A stretch of 64,000 nt of DNA from Gerris lacustris (GCA_951217055.1 OX578281.1:11936447-12000446), one strand, 5' to 3'. Numbered from the stretch's first letter, positions 32,254-43,748 are shown. Numbers and translations: made by a program. Notes: generated by a model not told the origin, from the letters alone.

Positions 32254-33110
32254 GAACGAGCGCAGTGAGTTCTTCATTACAGAGACTTGGGATTTGAAAA
32301 GTTTGTGTGTTTGTTTGTGTGTTTGTTTGTGTGTTTGTTTGTGTGTTTGTTTGTGTGTTTGTTTGTGTGTTTGTTTGTCTAACGATAACTGGAGTAAAAA
32401 TTGATAAATTTCAACGAAATTTGGCACATATATGCATCTCAGCATTTGTGAGAAGTGTATAGTTTTTGGAAATTCCTCACTCAATATTTTCAAGATGGCG
32501 CCCAATATGGCGGACAGCAAAAAAAGAAAGTTTTAGTCAGCATAATGTGTTATACATCGTTTTAAAGATCTTTAAGAGGAGGAAAAGAATATGTAACTAA
32601 TAAATTTTCACATTTAATATTTTCAAGATGGCGGCCAATATGGCGGACGACTATAAAAAAAAGTTTTAGCCAGCATAATGTGTTATACATAGTTTTAAAG
32701 GACTTTAAGAGATGAAAAAGAATATGTAACTAATAAAATTTCTCAGTTCATATTTTCAAGATGGCGGCCAATATGGCGGACGACTAAAATAAAAAGTTAT
32801 ATCCAGCATAATGTGTTATACATCGTTTTAAAGGCCTTTAAGAGGAGGATAAGAATATGTAACTAATAAAATTTTACACTTAATATTTTCAAGATGGCGG
32901 TCAATATGGCGGACGACTAAACAAACAGTTTTTAGTCAGTATGACATGTTATACATCAATTTAAAGCTCTTGAAGTCTAAAAACGGAATATCCAACTATT
33001 CAAATTTCACACATAATATTTTTAAAATGGCGGCCAATATAAAGAAAACAAAAAAAGTTTTACATATCTGCATAACATGTTATAATTCGTTTAAAGGAAT
33101 TTTAAAGGCT
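32254..33110 (+). repeat. Hairpin-headed repeat with GTTT microsatellite and five ~133-bp tandem units
   Basis: Starts with gaacgagcgcagtgagttc (32254-32272, GAAC/GTTC arms). Next come a (gtgtttgtttgt)n array at 32301-32379 and then ttgataaatttcaacgaaat plus ttggcac (32401-32427). After that five units containing ttttcaagatggcggccaat and atggcggac recur at 32491, 32634, 32757, 32890 and 33023, each with gcataatgtgttatacatc. Non-coding; the KQTH-repeat frame on the minus strand is the microsatellite. Confidence 0.8.
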
Positions 33111-33136
33111 ACAGATTATGACTAATACTGTATAAA

Positions 33137-35175
33137 AAGGCGTACACAGCGAGCCGGCATTCATTTTATTATATAATTATTATGTACAAATACTTTAACA
33201 ACAGGTGAGCGTAGTGAGCCTGCAATAATTTTATTAAATAAAATATTTACTACAAATGCTGTATAAACAGGCGAGCGCAGCGAGCCTGCAATAATATTAT
33301 TAAATAAAGATTATGCAGAAATGCTTTTATAACAGGCGAGCGTAGCGAGCCTGCAATAATATTATTTAATAAAGATTATGCAGTAATGCTTTTATAACAG
33401 GCGAGCGTAGCGAGCCTGCATTAATATTATTAAATAAAGATTATGTAGAAATGCTGTATAAACAGGCGAGCGTAGCGAGCCTGTATTAATTTTACTTTTA
33501 TAACAGGCGAGCGTAGTGAGCCTGCAATCATTTTATTAAATAAAATATTTACTACAAATGTATGCTGTATGAACAGGCGAGCGCAGCGAGCCTGCAATAA
33601 TATTATTAAATAAAGATTATGTAGAAATACTGTATAAACAGGCGAGCGTAGCGAGCCTGCATTAATATTACTTTTATAACAGGCGAGCGCAGCGAGCCTG
33701 CAATAATAATATTAAATAAAAATTATGCAGAAATGCTTTTATAACAGCGAGCGCAGCGAGCCTGCAATAATATTATTAAATAAAGATTATGCAGAAATGC
33801 TTTTATAACAGGCGAGCTTAGCGAGCCTGCATTAATATTATTAAATAAAGATTATGCAGAAATGCTTTTATAACAGGCGAGCGCAGCGAGCCTGCAATAA
33901 TATTATTAAATAAAGATTATGCAGAAATGCTTTTATAACAGGCGAGCGCAGCGAGCCTGCAATAATATTATTAAATAAAGATTATGCAGAAATGCTTTTA
34001 TAACAGGCGAGCGTAGCGAGCCTGCATTAATATTATTAAATAAAGATTATGCAGAAATGCTTTTATAAAAGGCGAGCGCAGCGAGCCTGCAATAATATTA
34101 TTTAATAAAGATTATGCAGTAATGCTTTTATAACAGGCGAGCGTAGCGAGCCTGCATTAATATTATTAAATAAAGATTATGTAGAAATGCTGTATAAACA
34201 GGCGAGCGTAGCGAGCCTGTATTAATTTTACTTTTGTAACAGGCGAGCGTAGTGAGCCTGCAATCATTTTATTAAATAAAATATTTACTACAAATGTATG
34301 CTGTATGAACAGGCGAGCGCAGCGAGCCTGCAATAATATTATTAAATAAAGATTATGTAGAAATACTGTATAAACAGGCGAGCGTAGCGAGCCTGCATTA
34401 ATATTACTTTTATAACAGGCGAGCGCAGCGAGCCTGCAATAATAATATTAAATAAAGATTATGTAGAAATACTGTATAAACAGGCGAGCGTAGCGAGCCT
34501 GCATTAATATTACTTTTATAACAGGCGAGCGTAGTAAGCCTGCAATAATATTATTAAATAAAGATTATGTAGAAATGCTGTATAAACAGGCGAGCGCAGC
34601 GAGCCTGCAATAATATTACTAAATAAAGACTATGCAGAAATGCTTTTATAACAGGCGAGCGTAGCGAGCCTGCAATAATATTACTTTTATAACAGGCGAG
34701 CGTAGTGAGCCTGCAATCATTTTATTAAATAAAATATTTACTACAAATGCATGCTATATAAGCAGGCGAGCGAAGCGAGCCTGCATTAACGTTATTAAAT
34801 TAAGATTATGTGAAATGTTGTATAAACCGGCGAGCGTAGCGAGCCTGCATTTATATTATTAAATAAATATTACGTACAAATGTTGTATAACCAGGCGAGC
34901 GCAGCGAGCCTGCAATAATTTTTATTAAATAAAGATAATGTAAAAATGCTATATAAACAGGCGAGCGCAGCGAACCCGCAATATTTTTATTAAATAAATA
35001 TTATATATAAATGCGGTATAAATTGGCGAGCGCAGCGAGCATGTATTACTATTATTAAATAAATATTAGTTACAAACGCTATATAACCAGGCGAGCGTAG
35101 CGAGCCTGCATTAATATTATTAAATTAAGATTATATAGGTAACAACTGGTGAGCGTGGTGAGCCTGCAATGACTT
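33137..35175 (+). repeat. 65-bp satellite with higher-order structure, about 33 units
   Basis: The unit is aggcgagcgcagcgagcctg then caataatattattaaataaa then gattatgcagaaatgctttt then ataac. Some units are shortened to about 41 bp (…attaattttacttttataac). A block of about 330 bp starting after 33400 recurs 736 bp later (after 34136) with the same order of unit variants, showing block duplication. Sequence decays toward both ends of the array (33137-33300, 34740-35175), as expected if homogenisation is strongest in the middle. No coding and no CRISPR-like unique spacers. Confidence 0.92.
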
Positions 35176-35694
35176 TATTACATATGGATTATGTACGGAT
35201 GAATGGAAAACATTTTAGCTCCTGAGAACTTGCGAATTTATACGAAATTTAATTCGGCTCACATCATCTCGGTCCTATAATATGACGATTAAAGAGGAAG
35301 ATTGTAGTCAGAATGATGTACCATATATTGTTTTAAAAGGCTTTATGAGTAGCAAAGTTTTCAACAAATGTGACCGAGATGAGGGTGTTAAAAAGTAAGC
35401 TTATTCTTATTGCTGTTTTTCGTAAAATGATTTTAAACCTGTTTTCAGGTTGAATAAGAATATGTTAGGTATTCACCGAAAAATTATCCTGGTAGCAATA
35501 TTGAGAACATAGTATGGGTGATGTACTCGTAAGACCTCAATCTATGCGAGTTCTTTATGCACCGCATCACTAGTATATTGTCTTATCAAACTAGATTTAT
35601 CATAATAAAAGAAATCAAGTTATAAACACTCCGGGATATGAACACAACAATTGTATTGACCAAAACCGTCGAAGTTTTAAGTCCGCACTTATTT
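35176..35694. other. DNA without recognised gene
   Basis: A transition out of the satellite, partly resembling the 133-bp units (gatgtaccatatattgtttt). Nothing else recognised. Confidence 0.4.
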
Positions 35695-36064
35695 ACTTTA
35701 GCAATAGTCAAAAGTTTCAAAGGTTTGTGAGTTTGTCTCCCCAAGACATCGAGACTCCTGGGGCAGTTTTATTATGCTATTTTACAATCGAGTCATATCT
35801 CGTGTAAGACTAAATCTTATACTGAAAACTGTAGGACAATGAATTCTACAGTATTTTTTAGCGCATATTAAATATTCCTTTGGGTTAATAGTTAATTAGA
35901 CTAAGGGCACACAAGTGTGATATTCCTTTGTCTCAAGGTACATTGTACTAAATATCCCTTTGTCTTAATAGTAATTTAGACTAACTCTGGATATTTATGT
36001 TCCTTTTTCTAAATAAGAATTTAAGACAAAGGGATATTAGGGGGTTGCTTAGGTAAAAAAATAC
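35695..36064 (+). mobile_element. MITE family GCACTTWTTTACTTYAGCA, third copy
   Basis: Starts gcacttatttactttagcaa and contains ccccaagacatcgagactcc, tggggcagttttat and repeated 'aaatatccctttgtcttaat'. The right end (ggttgcttaggtaaaaaaat ac) is diverged. Confidence 0.7.
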
Positions 36065-36065
36065 G

Positions 36066-36845
36066 TGTGGTGTCGTGGGACACCCGGTAGGAACGAAGTT
36101 CCTTATATTTTTCATTAAATATAAATTATAAAATCACACCGGTAAGTACGCATACATTGTTAACTACTTATAAATGGCGGAGTTAGAAAACAGACAAAAT
36201 TAAAAGTAACGAACTGTTTGTACCTGGCAGAGTTAAGGCAACATTAAAAGAAAATCATCATTTGTATAATTAAAGCAAGCGTCTTACTATAAATATATAT
36301 TGAATATAAGAAAAAAGTTGATCATGATGAGTTTATAGTGAAAGAGTATGTTTGTTAAAGGAGTTTGGATTAAAATAGGACTGTTTTCTACCTACCCGGC
36401 CTACTAATTTTAAATATTATTCTACTTTTATAAAATATTCTCTTCCCTATACTCTACAGCTTCTGCTTGTATCAGGGTGAAATTTTACATGATTATATTT
36501 TATTTTTTTTACAAATCAAAGTGACATTTTTGACATATATAACAAAAAAAATAAAAACAAGTCAAGTAATAGGCTTCGTTAATAACACTTTTTCCCATCT
36601 ATTAAAGCTTACGTTTACGTGAGCGTTGCGCGTGAACGCTTGGGCTGATAACGTTTTCCGACGAACTCAGCCTGGGCATTGGTAAAATGAACATGTGTAC
36701 CAAATTTCATCTAACTCGGTGTTCTTTTACTCAAGTTATCGTCATCTGTAGATGTCGTGACGGATTTTGAGTGAAGATGATTTTGGTCGTTTTTTAGGAT
36801 TCACTCCCGGGCTCCAGAACGTGACATAAGGAACTTCGTTCCAAA
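36066..36845 (-). repeat. Dispersed repeat G, uninterrupted copy
   Basis: Carries a GTGTC/GACAC and a GGAAC/GTTCC hairpin near 36068-36104 and another GGAACttcGTTCC at 36828-36841, so both ends are hairpins. Includes gtttacgtgagcgttgcgcg then tgaacgcttgg and the aaatttcatctaactcggtg box. It matches 18736-20092 without the 18.9-19.4 kb insert. A fragment of the same family lies at 41215-41430. Confidence 0.65.
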
Positions 36846-38882
36846 AGCACCAAAAGTCTGCCAATAAGTGTGGCTTGTAACTTCCTCACGTTCTATTACG
36901 TACTTTAATTTCGTTTTGCTTTCATGGCTTATTATTGTCTAATTTATTTAATTTTCCCTCTTTTTTTAAATTTGTCAAAATTGTTATTTGTTTTTTTAAT
37001 AAATAGAAGTACCAATATAGCAAAACTTAATAAGATCAGACGGTTTACATTAATATGGGACCATCTGAGCCGCGCTTAAGCTGCCAGAAAGCAAAAATAG
37101 TATTAAGGCTTTGAAAGCACATAGTTTATATTGTATAATGAATATTGCAACAGGAGCTAATGTGCATTTTTATTAATAAATAAATTCATTATCGCTCCGC
37201 TAAACACAAATAATGTTTTGTTACTTTTGCCAATAAAGAATTTAATAAGAAATATAAAATATAAATAAATAAATTAGTGTGTGCTGATTATATGTTTGAC
37301 TACCTGAAATTATTTATTTATAAGTATACACAATCAAAGTATAAACTGAATTGAAATAAAGGAAATAGATTTGAACGAGGTTTTTCTTTTAGGTTATTTA
37401 GCTTTTCACATTTCCATTATTTTCCATTTCTTTATTTTTTTGAAGAGGGGTGGGGGGGCTTTATGATCTTAGGGATTTGTGCCCCTCCCTCCGGACAGAC
37501 TTCCCACAGCTATCTGAATTAATTATGTTCGATTTTACAAAAGAATAGGTCCCTTCTCACTGGGTGCTCGACGGCCTCTCGCGGTGAAATACTACTCTAA
37601 TATTCATTATGATTCATTAAGGTTGTATGAATTTCAGATGGGGCAAAGTCAGGAGGTGGGGCAGAGGGGGGGAGGGGTAGGGAGAGAGAGATGGAGAGTA
37701 TGCTTGGAAGAAGAGAAGAGCCATGAATTATTAATTGAAAATTCATCGTGAGAAGGCGGAGTAGGGGGTGTAAGAAGGACTCGGCAAGAAACGTAGAACT
37801 GAATTGAAGGAGTTTGGCCTCCCATAGGTAACCTTCAAGTAGCTTTAAACTCGGTCAAGAAGTAGGCTTCACTTCTAAATACCAAACTGAAAGAAGAAAA
37901 TATGGCAGAGTGAAACGTAAAACGTTAAAAAGCAGTAACTGAAAGAGAGTAAAAGTTAAAGCTTAAGCAGACAGAGAGTAAGATAGATAAGCTGCTAAGT
38001 AAATATAAAAGCGACTCGGGCTTGGGAAGTAGAATAAGGTAGCTAAGGACTTAAGTCGAGCCCCGAGCTATATCCAAGCCGACATCATCCCCCCCAAGTC
38101 TTCCACCTTACCATCCCTCCATATAGCTTCCTCCAAGTTTGAAAATTGAATGCAGATTTTAATACAGATAACCTTCTCTTTCCACTTCCTCCAGAAAAAC
38201 TTCTACCTAATAAAAAAAAAGAAGAAGAGGAAGAATCTCAGATAAATGAACCGATCCTTCAAAGTAATAAATAATCATAATGTATAAAAATAAAATGAAG
38301 GCAGAAGCAAAAGAGTTAGGTATATGGGAGATAAGAAATGGTGAGATCAACCTCATAAATTACTTCTCCTTTTTTTCCCCCCTTTGCTCCGTTTTCCTGT
38401 CTTGGGTGAGAATTTGATAAATTCTTGAGAACCGGAGCTTTGTTTCTGCGGCAGGAAAAAGTGAGCTTCTTTTAGCCTGATGATATTTTTTTATCAGCTG
38501 AACCTTTCCCTTTTTCTTAAATCTACTAAGTTTTATAAATCGTTTAGGTTTTTTTTTAAGTTATATTTTTTTTTTGTCGCGGAACTACAAGTATATATAT
38601 ATATATTTATACTACAAAGGGAGAGAAGGGTGGAATGTTTTCGAGAGATACAGCTAATCTATCAACAATATCTAAAAATATTGCCTCATTCATCTTCTAT
38701 AAAATGTTCTCGCTGAGGTAAATGTTTAGTCTCTTATTATGTAGTTGGTATTTTATGTATCAAAATTCGCCGCATTAAAATGTATAAAACATTTTTATTT
38801 TTTTATTTATCTACATAAAATGAAAATAGTATTGAACACTATAATATTCTTTAAACTTTAGGAGTAGAGTCTTTAAGGAATA
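36846..38882. other. DNA without recognised gene
   Basis: 36846-36990 is an inverted family 1 end (agtctgccaataagtgtggc). Purine-rich and GC-mixed stretches follow (37440-38110, including a G-rich run near 37670) with stops in all frames. The 38480-38716 frame has no family. Confidence 0.4.
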
Positions 38883-39434
38883 TAGTCCAGAAGATTGCGT
38901 GCAAAAAATGTCTGACTAATATCAAGCTAGAATATTGTGTATAAGTAAATCTTTTTGTGCCTTTTAAGAATATGTGGTCGGCTAAGTTCGTCTGCGGGAC
39001 GTAGCTAGGCAATAGGCATTTAAAAAAACCCAAACCGGTGGAGAGTGGTCATGTCCCGCCCTTTTTGGTGGACAAAGTGATTTTCATGATCCTGAATACG
39101 AACTTAGTTAGTAGACCAAAAATCAAGTTGATGGTAGTTTATCACTTAATTGGTGACATCTTTGATTTGGAGTAATATTTGACTAACTATCCTATTAAGT
39201 GACAAAATACCATCAACTTGATTTTTGGTCTACTAACTAAGTTCGTACTCAGGGTCATGAAAATCACATTGTCCACCAAAAAGGGCGAGTCATGGCCGCT
39301 CTCCACTGGTTTCTTTTTTCAAATGCCTATTGCCAAGCTATGTCCCGCAGACGAACTTAGCCAACCACATAATCTTGAAAGGCACAAAAATTATTGTTAG
39401 TCAAACACTTTTTTGGACGCTATCTCCTGGACTA
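38883..39434. mobile_element. Foldback element, copy 1
   Basis: Nearly the whole 552 bp is one inverted repeat: tagtccagaagattgcgtgc at the left mirrors the right end ...ggacgctatctcctggacta. Arms of about 260 bp contain ggctaagttcgtctgcggga, tagtagaccaaaaatcaagt and cacttaat around a loop of about 40 bp. Two further copies lie at 56780-58111 and 60379-60938. Open frames on both strands are shadows of the inverted repeat. Confidence 0.9.
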
Positions 39435-40790
39435 CAAGTAGATTATTTATTGTAATATTCATTTTATGACGCTTTACTTTATTACGATGCTGAAAGAATG
39501 GTTTTAACCCTTTTGCTCCGAATAGCGCACTACTGTTTTTTTTCTAATTTCTAAAATTAGAGTTGCAAATCTCATCTGTGGGATCAAGAATGGCCCAAGA
39601 AAATATCCTGATAACAAAAAATGCTTATAATCTTTTATTGTTTTGAACAATAAGATAGATAAATATAATAAATAAGCCATTAAATTCCACTGTAAAAATG
39701 ATCATTTATTTTAACAGGTCATTGAGCTCAGTTCACTTTATAAGAAGGACATTTTCTTTTCTTTCTCCTCCTTCTTGTCATCTTTCTTCTGACATAAAAA
39801 GATAAATGATGCTACAACATCAAGAGTTCTCGCTTGTTTCGCTTTCAAACTTTTTTCTTTTACCATTTCTTGACAATTTGTTTTTGTTATGTTATGACAA
39901 AAAATTGTTTTTTTTTTTTTTTTTGGTCTTAGAGTACGTTTTGGAGGTAGTGAAAAAAAGGGGACAAAGTTGTTGGATTTTTCATGAAAACATAGCTTTT
40001 ATGCAATGGTGTTATGAGAGAGGTATAAGAGACCTGAGCTATGGAAAGAATGTTGAAATAAATGTGCGCCTTATGTTCCATTATTCTTTAGTGAGAGACT
40101 TGTCACTGTAAGGTCTTGAAGGCTTGTTAGAGTGCAAAGTAAGACGTGCTAGAAGTGAGAGATGGGCTAGAGTGAAGTCGACACAATCCAGACTTGAGTT
40201 AGGAACCTTCCTGAAATAATATTGTAGTGGGTGGTGGTGTCAACCTTTGCCAACCTAACAACTAGCAGCTATCAAGCTTTTTTTCCTACCTTTTTTCCCT
40301 CAAGTTTCAGCAATTCTTTTAAAATTGTCTGATTTTCTCTGACTTATTCTATTTTTATTTTATTTTATTTATTTTTTTCCTCTCTAATTGGAAAAAATGA
40401 AATCGATCACTTCTAGTTTACGTATAGTAAATAAGTACACGCATTGCAGAGTATTATACATGTTAGCAGAAAATATTGAATGACAGACATCAAAAACATG
40501 TGAACGTATCTAGTTTTACCATCCATTTTGATAATTATGAACTTCTACACTTGTGCCAAAAAAAAAAAAATAAACATTTTATTCCAAACACATTTTTAAA
40601 AACAAGTTTTTATTCGTATTCTTCTCAGCAAACCCTTTCATTTGATACCCATATCACCGGTGTGCTTAAAAAATAACTAGTCCGCCATATTGGATTTAGA
40701 ATGACGTCACTTAGCTGACCATGCATTGTCATCGAAAATAACGTGTAAGCAAAATTTCAATTCAATCGGTTGAGGAGAACTGCTTTAAAA
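39435..40790. other. AT-rich DNA without recognised gene
   Basis: The frame 39806-40111 (+) shows no known domain, with a poly-F stretch from a T tract. Near 40740-40790 is a tttcaattcaatcggttgag box of the type shared by many repeats here, immediately left of the CATA array. Confidence 0.35.
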
Positions 40791-40812
40791 TTCAGTTGCA
40801 ATATTTGACCCG

Positions 40813-40985
40813 AACATACATACATACATACATACATACATACATACATACATACATACATACATACATACATACATACATACATACATACATACATACA
40901 TACATACATACATACATACATACAAACATACATACATACATACATACATACATACATACATACATCTTACTTACATACATACATT
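40813..40985 (+). repeat. CATA tetranucleotide microsatellite
   Basis: About 40 units with a few interruptions (caaacata, catcttacttacata). It creates YIHT and YVCM frames on both strands. Confidence 0.97.
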
Positions 40986-41127
40986 CAAGTTAAATAAAAA
41001 TAGGAAATTGGACCTCTTAGAAAACCTCTGGGATATTCAAAGAGCTATCCAAGAAACAAGTATAGCATGTTTTAATGAAAAATCTAATCTTAACAACTCT
41101 GCTTTTATAAAACCAATAAATAAAAAA

Positions 41128-41700
41128 ATAGACTGCCAATTAGCGTGGCACATAGCTTCCTCGCATCCTATCATGAACTATAACAATTATTATTATATTA
41201 CTTTATTGTAATATTGTTTATTTTGTAAAAACTATTAATAGTTTTAGCGATCTTTAACACTTCATAGCGGTGTCGCTGTTGGTTTTACTAAAAAATTGTA
41301 TTTGAAAAAAATGTTTGTCTCATTGAATAGATGAAGTTAGATTTTTTCCCCGACCTAAAATTCCAATTTTAAATTTAAAGTTCACGTATACGCGAGCGTT
41401 GCTCGTGAACGCTTAGACGGATAACGTTGTCCAACGAACTCGTCCTGAGCATTGGTAAAATGAACATGTCTACTAAATTTCATCAAAATCGGTCGACTTT
41501 TACTCAAGTTATCGTCGCACGTTTCATAATTCGCGGACACACAGACCGACAGACAGACAGACAGACACGAGGCCAAAAATGTTCCCTGATGTCTGAAACG
41601 GATTTCTGTCTTGGAATTTTTGAAATCGGAGGCATAAAAGTTTTTCGTTCTCAAAAGTGAACACAATGCTTCCGTTACCTTCGGTAAGCTCGGAAGCAAT
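41128..41700 (-). repeat. Inverted family 1 pieces around a repeat G fragment
   Basis: 41128-41180 is the inverted family 1 3' end (atagactgccaattagcgtg). 41215-41430 matches repeat G (catagcggtgtcgctgttgg, acgcgagcgttgctcgtgaa). 41440-41699 is the inverted family 1 5' part, ending cttccgttaccttcggtaag plus ctcggaagc. It is a mosaic of two families that share the aaatttcatcaaaatcggtcg box, where they appear joined. Confidence 0.6.
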
Positions 41701-42103
41701 AATGTGTGGTAGTTTCAGTTATAGTAATGTAAGGAATTATTGTTTAGCTATAAGCAGTTGAAAAACAAAAATGTTTATCTGAACCATACCTTTACTGGGT
41801 TCCGCCTTGGATCTCAACTCCATATACCTTACCTGGTTCCTTCAGCAATCTTTCTATCCACGCAGCCCTCGTCTACCCCCCACCATGAACTGATAGTTTG
41901 TCATAAAAATTAGTAAAATAGTTGGTTTTACTCTTACTAAGTTATCACGCACACTTAATATGATATTATTTGTCAAAGCGCGTTTGTGAGTTTTTATAAA
42001 AAATATTGGGGTGACATTATTGTTGTGTTACTTTATACCTACCTCTCTAGTCATAATTATGAAGTGGAACCACAAAATGTTAGTCAAAACAACTAATTAT
42101 TTC

Positions 42104-42744
42104 AAATCAGCAATGTAATACCGTGTTTTTGCACACTGCAATAAGGTACACAATTTGTGTAGTGAGAGACACCAAGGGATGTGCCACGCAATCGTGACAC
42201 ATAGGAACTGTTCCAACATTAGACTATACGTCACAAAGATGTTGGCTCGGCATTACGCCATGTCCTGCATCGTTTCGTCGCGTCCGACTCATCAGGGGCC
42301 CGACGATGCCCACCCAACTCTGGACCTATACCAACTCAAGAAGATCAGGTGTAGGCTTTATCAGAGACGAGCGTGCTCTCACACGTGTCACGATTGCGTG
42401 GCACATCCCTTGGTGTCTCTCACTACACAAATTGTGTACCTTATTGCAGTGTGCAAAAACACGGTATTACATTGCTGATTTGTTTTGCCAGCCAAGCAAG
42501 AATGGCGGTGTGAGAGCACGCTCGTCTCTGATAAAGCCTACACCTGATCTTCTTGAGTTGGTATAGGTCCAGAGTTGGGTGGGCATCGTCGGGCCCCTGA
42601 TGAGTCGGACGCGACGAAACGATGCAGGACATGGCGTAATGCCGAGCCAACATCTTTGTGACGTATAGTCTAATGTTGGAACAGTTCCTATGTGTCACGA
42701 TTGCGTGGCACATCCCTTGGTGTCTCTCACTACACAAATTGTGT
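42104..42744. repeat. Perfect 237-bp inverted repeat with an additional 97-bp inverted pair
   Basis: 42148-42384 and 42508-42744 are exact inverses, starting and ending acacaatttgtgtagtgaga. The 123-bp interval between them begins with 97 bp (42385-42481) that is the exact inverse of 42104-42200, i.e. of the outer end plus 44 bp of left flanking DNA. The same 77-residue peptide (MCSERHQGMCHAIVTHRNCS...) is therefore readable from both arms. It resembles no family, and the frame is probably a shadow. Identity is complete by inspection, implying a very recent event or an assembly artefact. Confidence 0.9.
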
Positions 42745-42819
42745 AACTAATTATTTATTTATTGCAAAACGTAGCTCATGCTTTTTTAATTAACCTACAC
42801 AGTTTGTTTTTAATAAATC

Positions 42820-43560
42820 CATAAATTGTTCAATAAGTATCGGGACAGAATTTATAAAAATAAATGTTTACATCAAGTAAATATTCCTCAATCCCTTCTG
42901 CATTAATATACAGCTTTCAGTGCTTTTTCTGTTGCTCATACCCTCGCGCCCCCTGGAAGTCGGCAATCTCAAGGCTCTGCAGAAACACCGTCGAAGCTGC
43001 TTGGACTATTTCAATCGTCCCAAAACGATATCTGAGGGAACTATAAGTAGTTGAGGGATTCAAATCTGAAGTGTAGGGCAGAGTTGACACGTTGTGTTTG
43101 GCCAGTCCCTCCCTTTAAATTAGCCAGTCTGACTGGGCAAATCGTCGAGATGGAGCGATAATCTAAGGTATTGATAATTATCCAAGGTATTGATAATAAT
43201 CCAAGGTATTGGCGATCTTCCTTCAGATACGGTGGACTCTAATACTCAAACGTTTGAGCACTTCTGCTTAAAATGTATTGGTCATTGTTTATCCAGCAGG
43301 CTCTCCTTGTAGACCACTCCTTTGCGTCAAAGAAAACAATTAATATCCATTTCACTCTATATTTGCTCCTATTTGGGCCTGTTTTGGTCAAAGAGGATCT
43401 TCCAAGCCATTTTAGTTTATTTATGTCACTCAAAAACACGCGTTCTGGACATGGCTTTGTCCTTGTGAGCATCTCGGTGTGTACCCAAAACCTCCATAGT
43501 GTAGTACGCAAAATTTGATGGCACAACGTCGCTCAATGATGATTCGCTGCATCTTGACTC
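42820..43560 (-). pseudogene. Mariner-family transposase relic
   Basis: On the minus strand, MQRIIIERRCAIKFC (from about 43555) is the usual N-terminus of SETMAR-like mariners. Shifted in frame, LKWLGRSSLTKTGPNRSKYR then VKWILIVFFDAKEWSTRRAC matches the WxxPSSPRPKKAR...VKVLLIVFFD region around the second catalytic Asp. TIEIVQAASTVFLQSLEIAD then FQGARGYEQQKKH (43020-42900) and NAEG match the C-terminus. The part carrying the third catalytic residue is missing, and there are frame changes. Minus-strand ctgtcccgatacttattgaa (42825-42845) suits a mariner end. Confidence 0.7.
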
Positions 43561-43748
43561 TCGACACGAGCATTAAAAATACTTCAGGCTCGATCTCTTC
43601 ACTCCAAAGCGTCGGAGGCAGCTGTCATGGATCTCTTAACTTGCATAAAATCCCCACAACCAATCCTGCCATAGTGAATTCGCTCCATCCGTTTTCATTG
43701 AACAAACTCAGCATATATTTTTTCTTACTTTGAAAAATTCTGACATTT

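Noticed and set aside
33137..35175. CRISPR-like array
   Set aside because: The AT-rich parts between GC cores are themselves repeated, not unique spacers, and the setting is eukaryotic.
38480..38716. 78-codon plus frame rich in F and Y
   Set aside because: Derives from T-rich DNA and an AT run; no family.
40757..40993. YVCM and YIHT repeat proteins
   Set aside because: CATA microsatellite read on both strands.
42155..42737. Identical 77-residue proteins on both strands (MCSERHQGMCHA...)
   Set aside because: Produced by the perfect inverted repeat; no similarity to a known family and no frame beyond the repeat.
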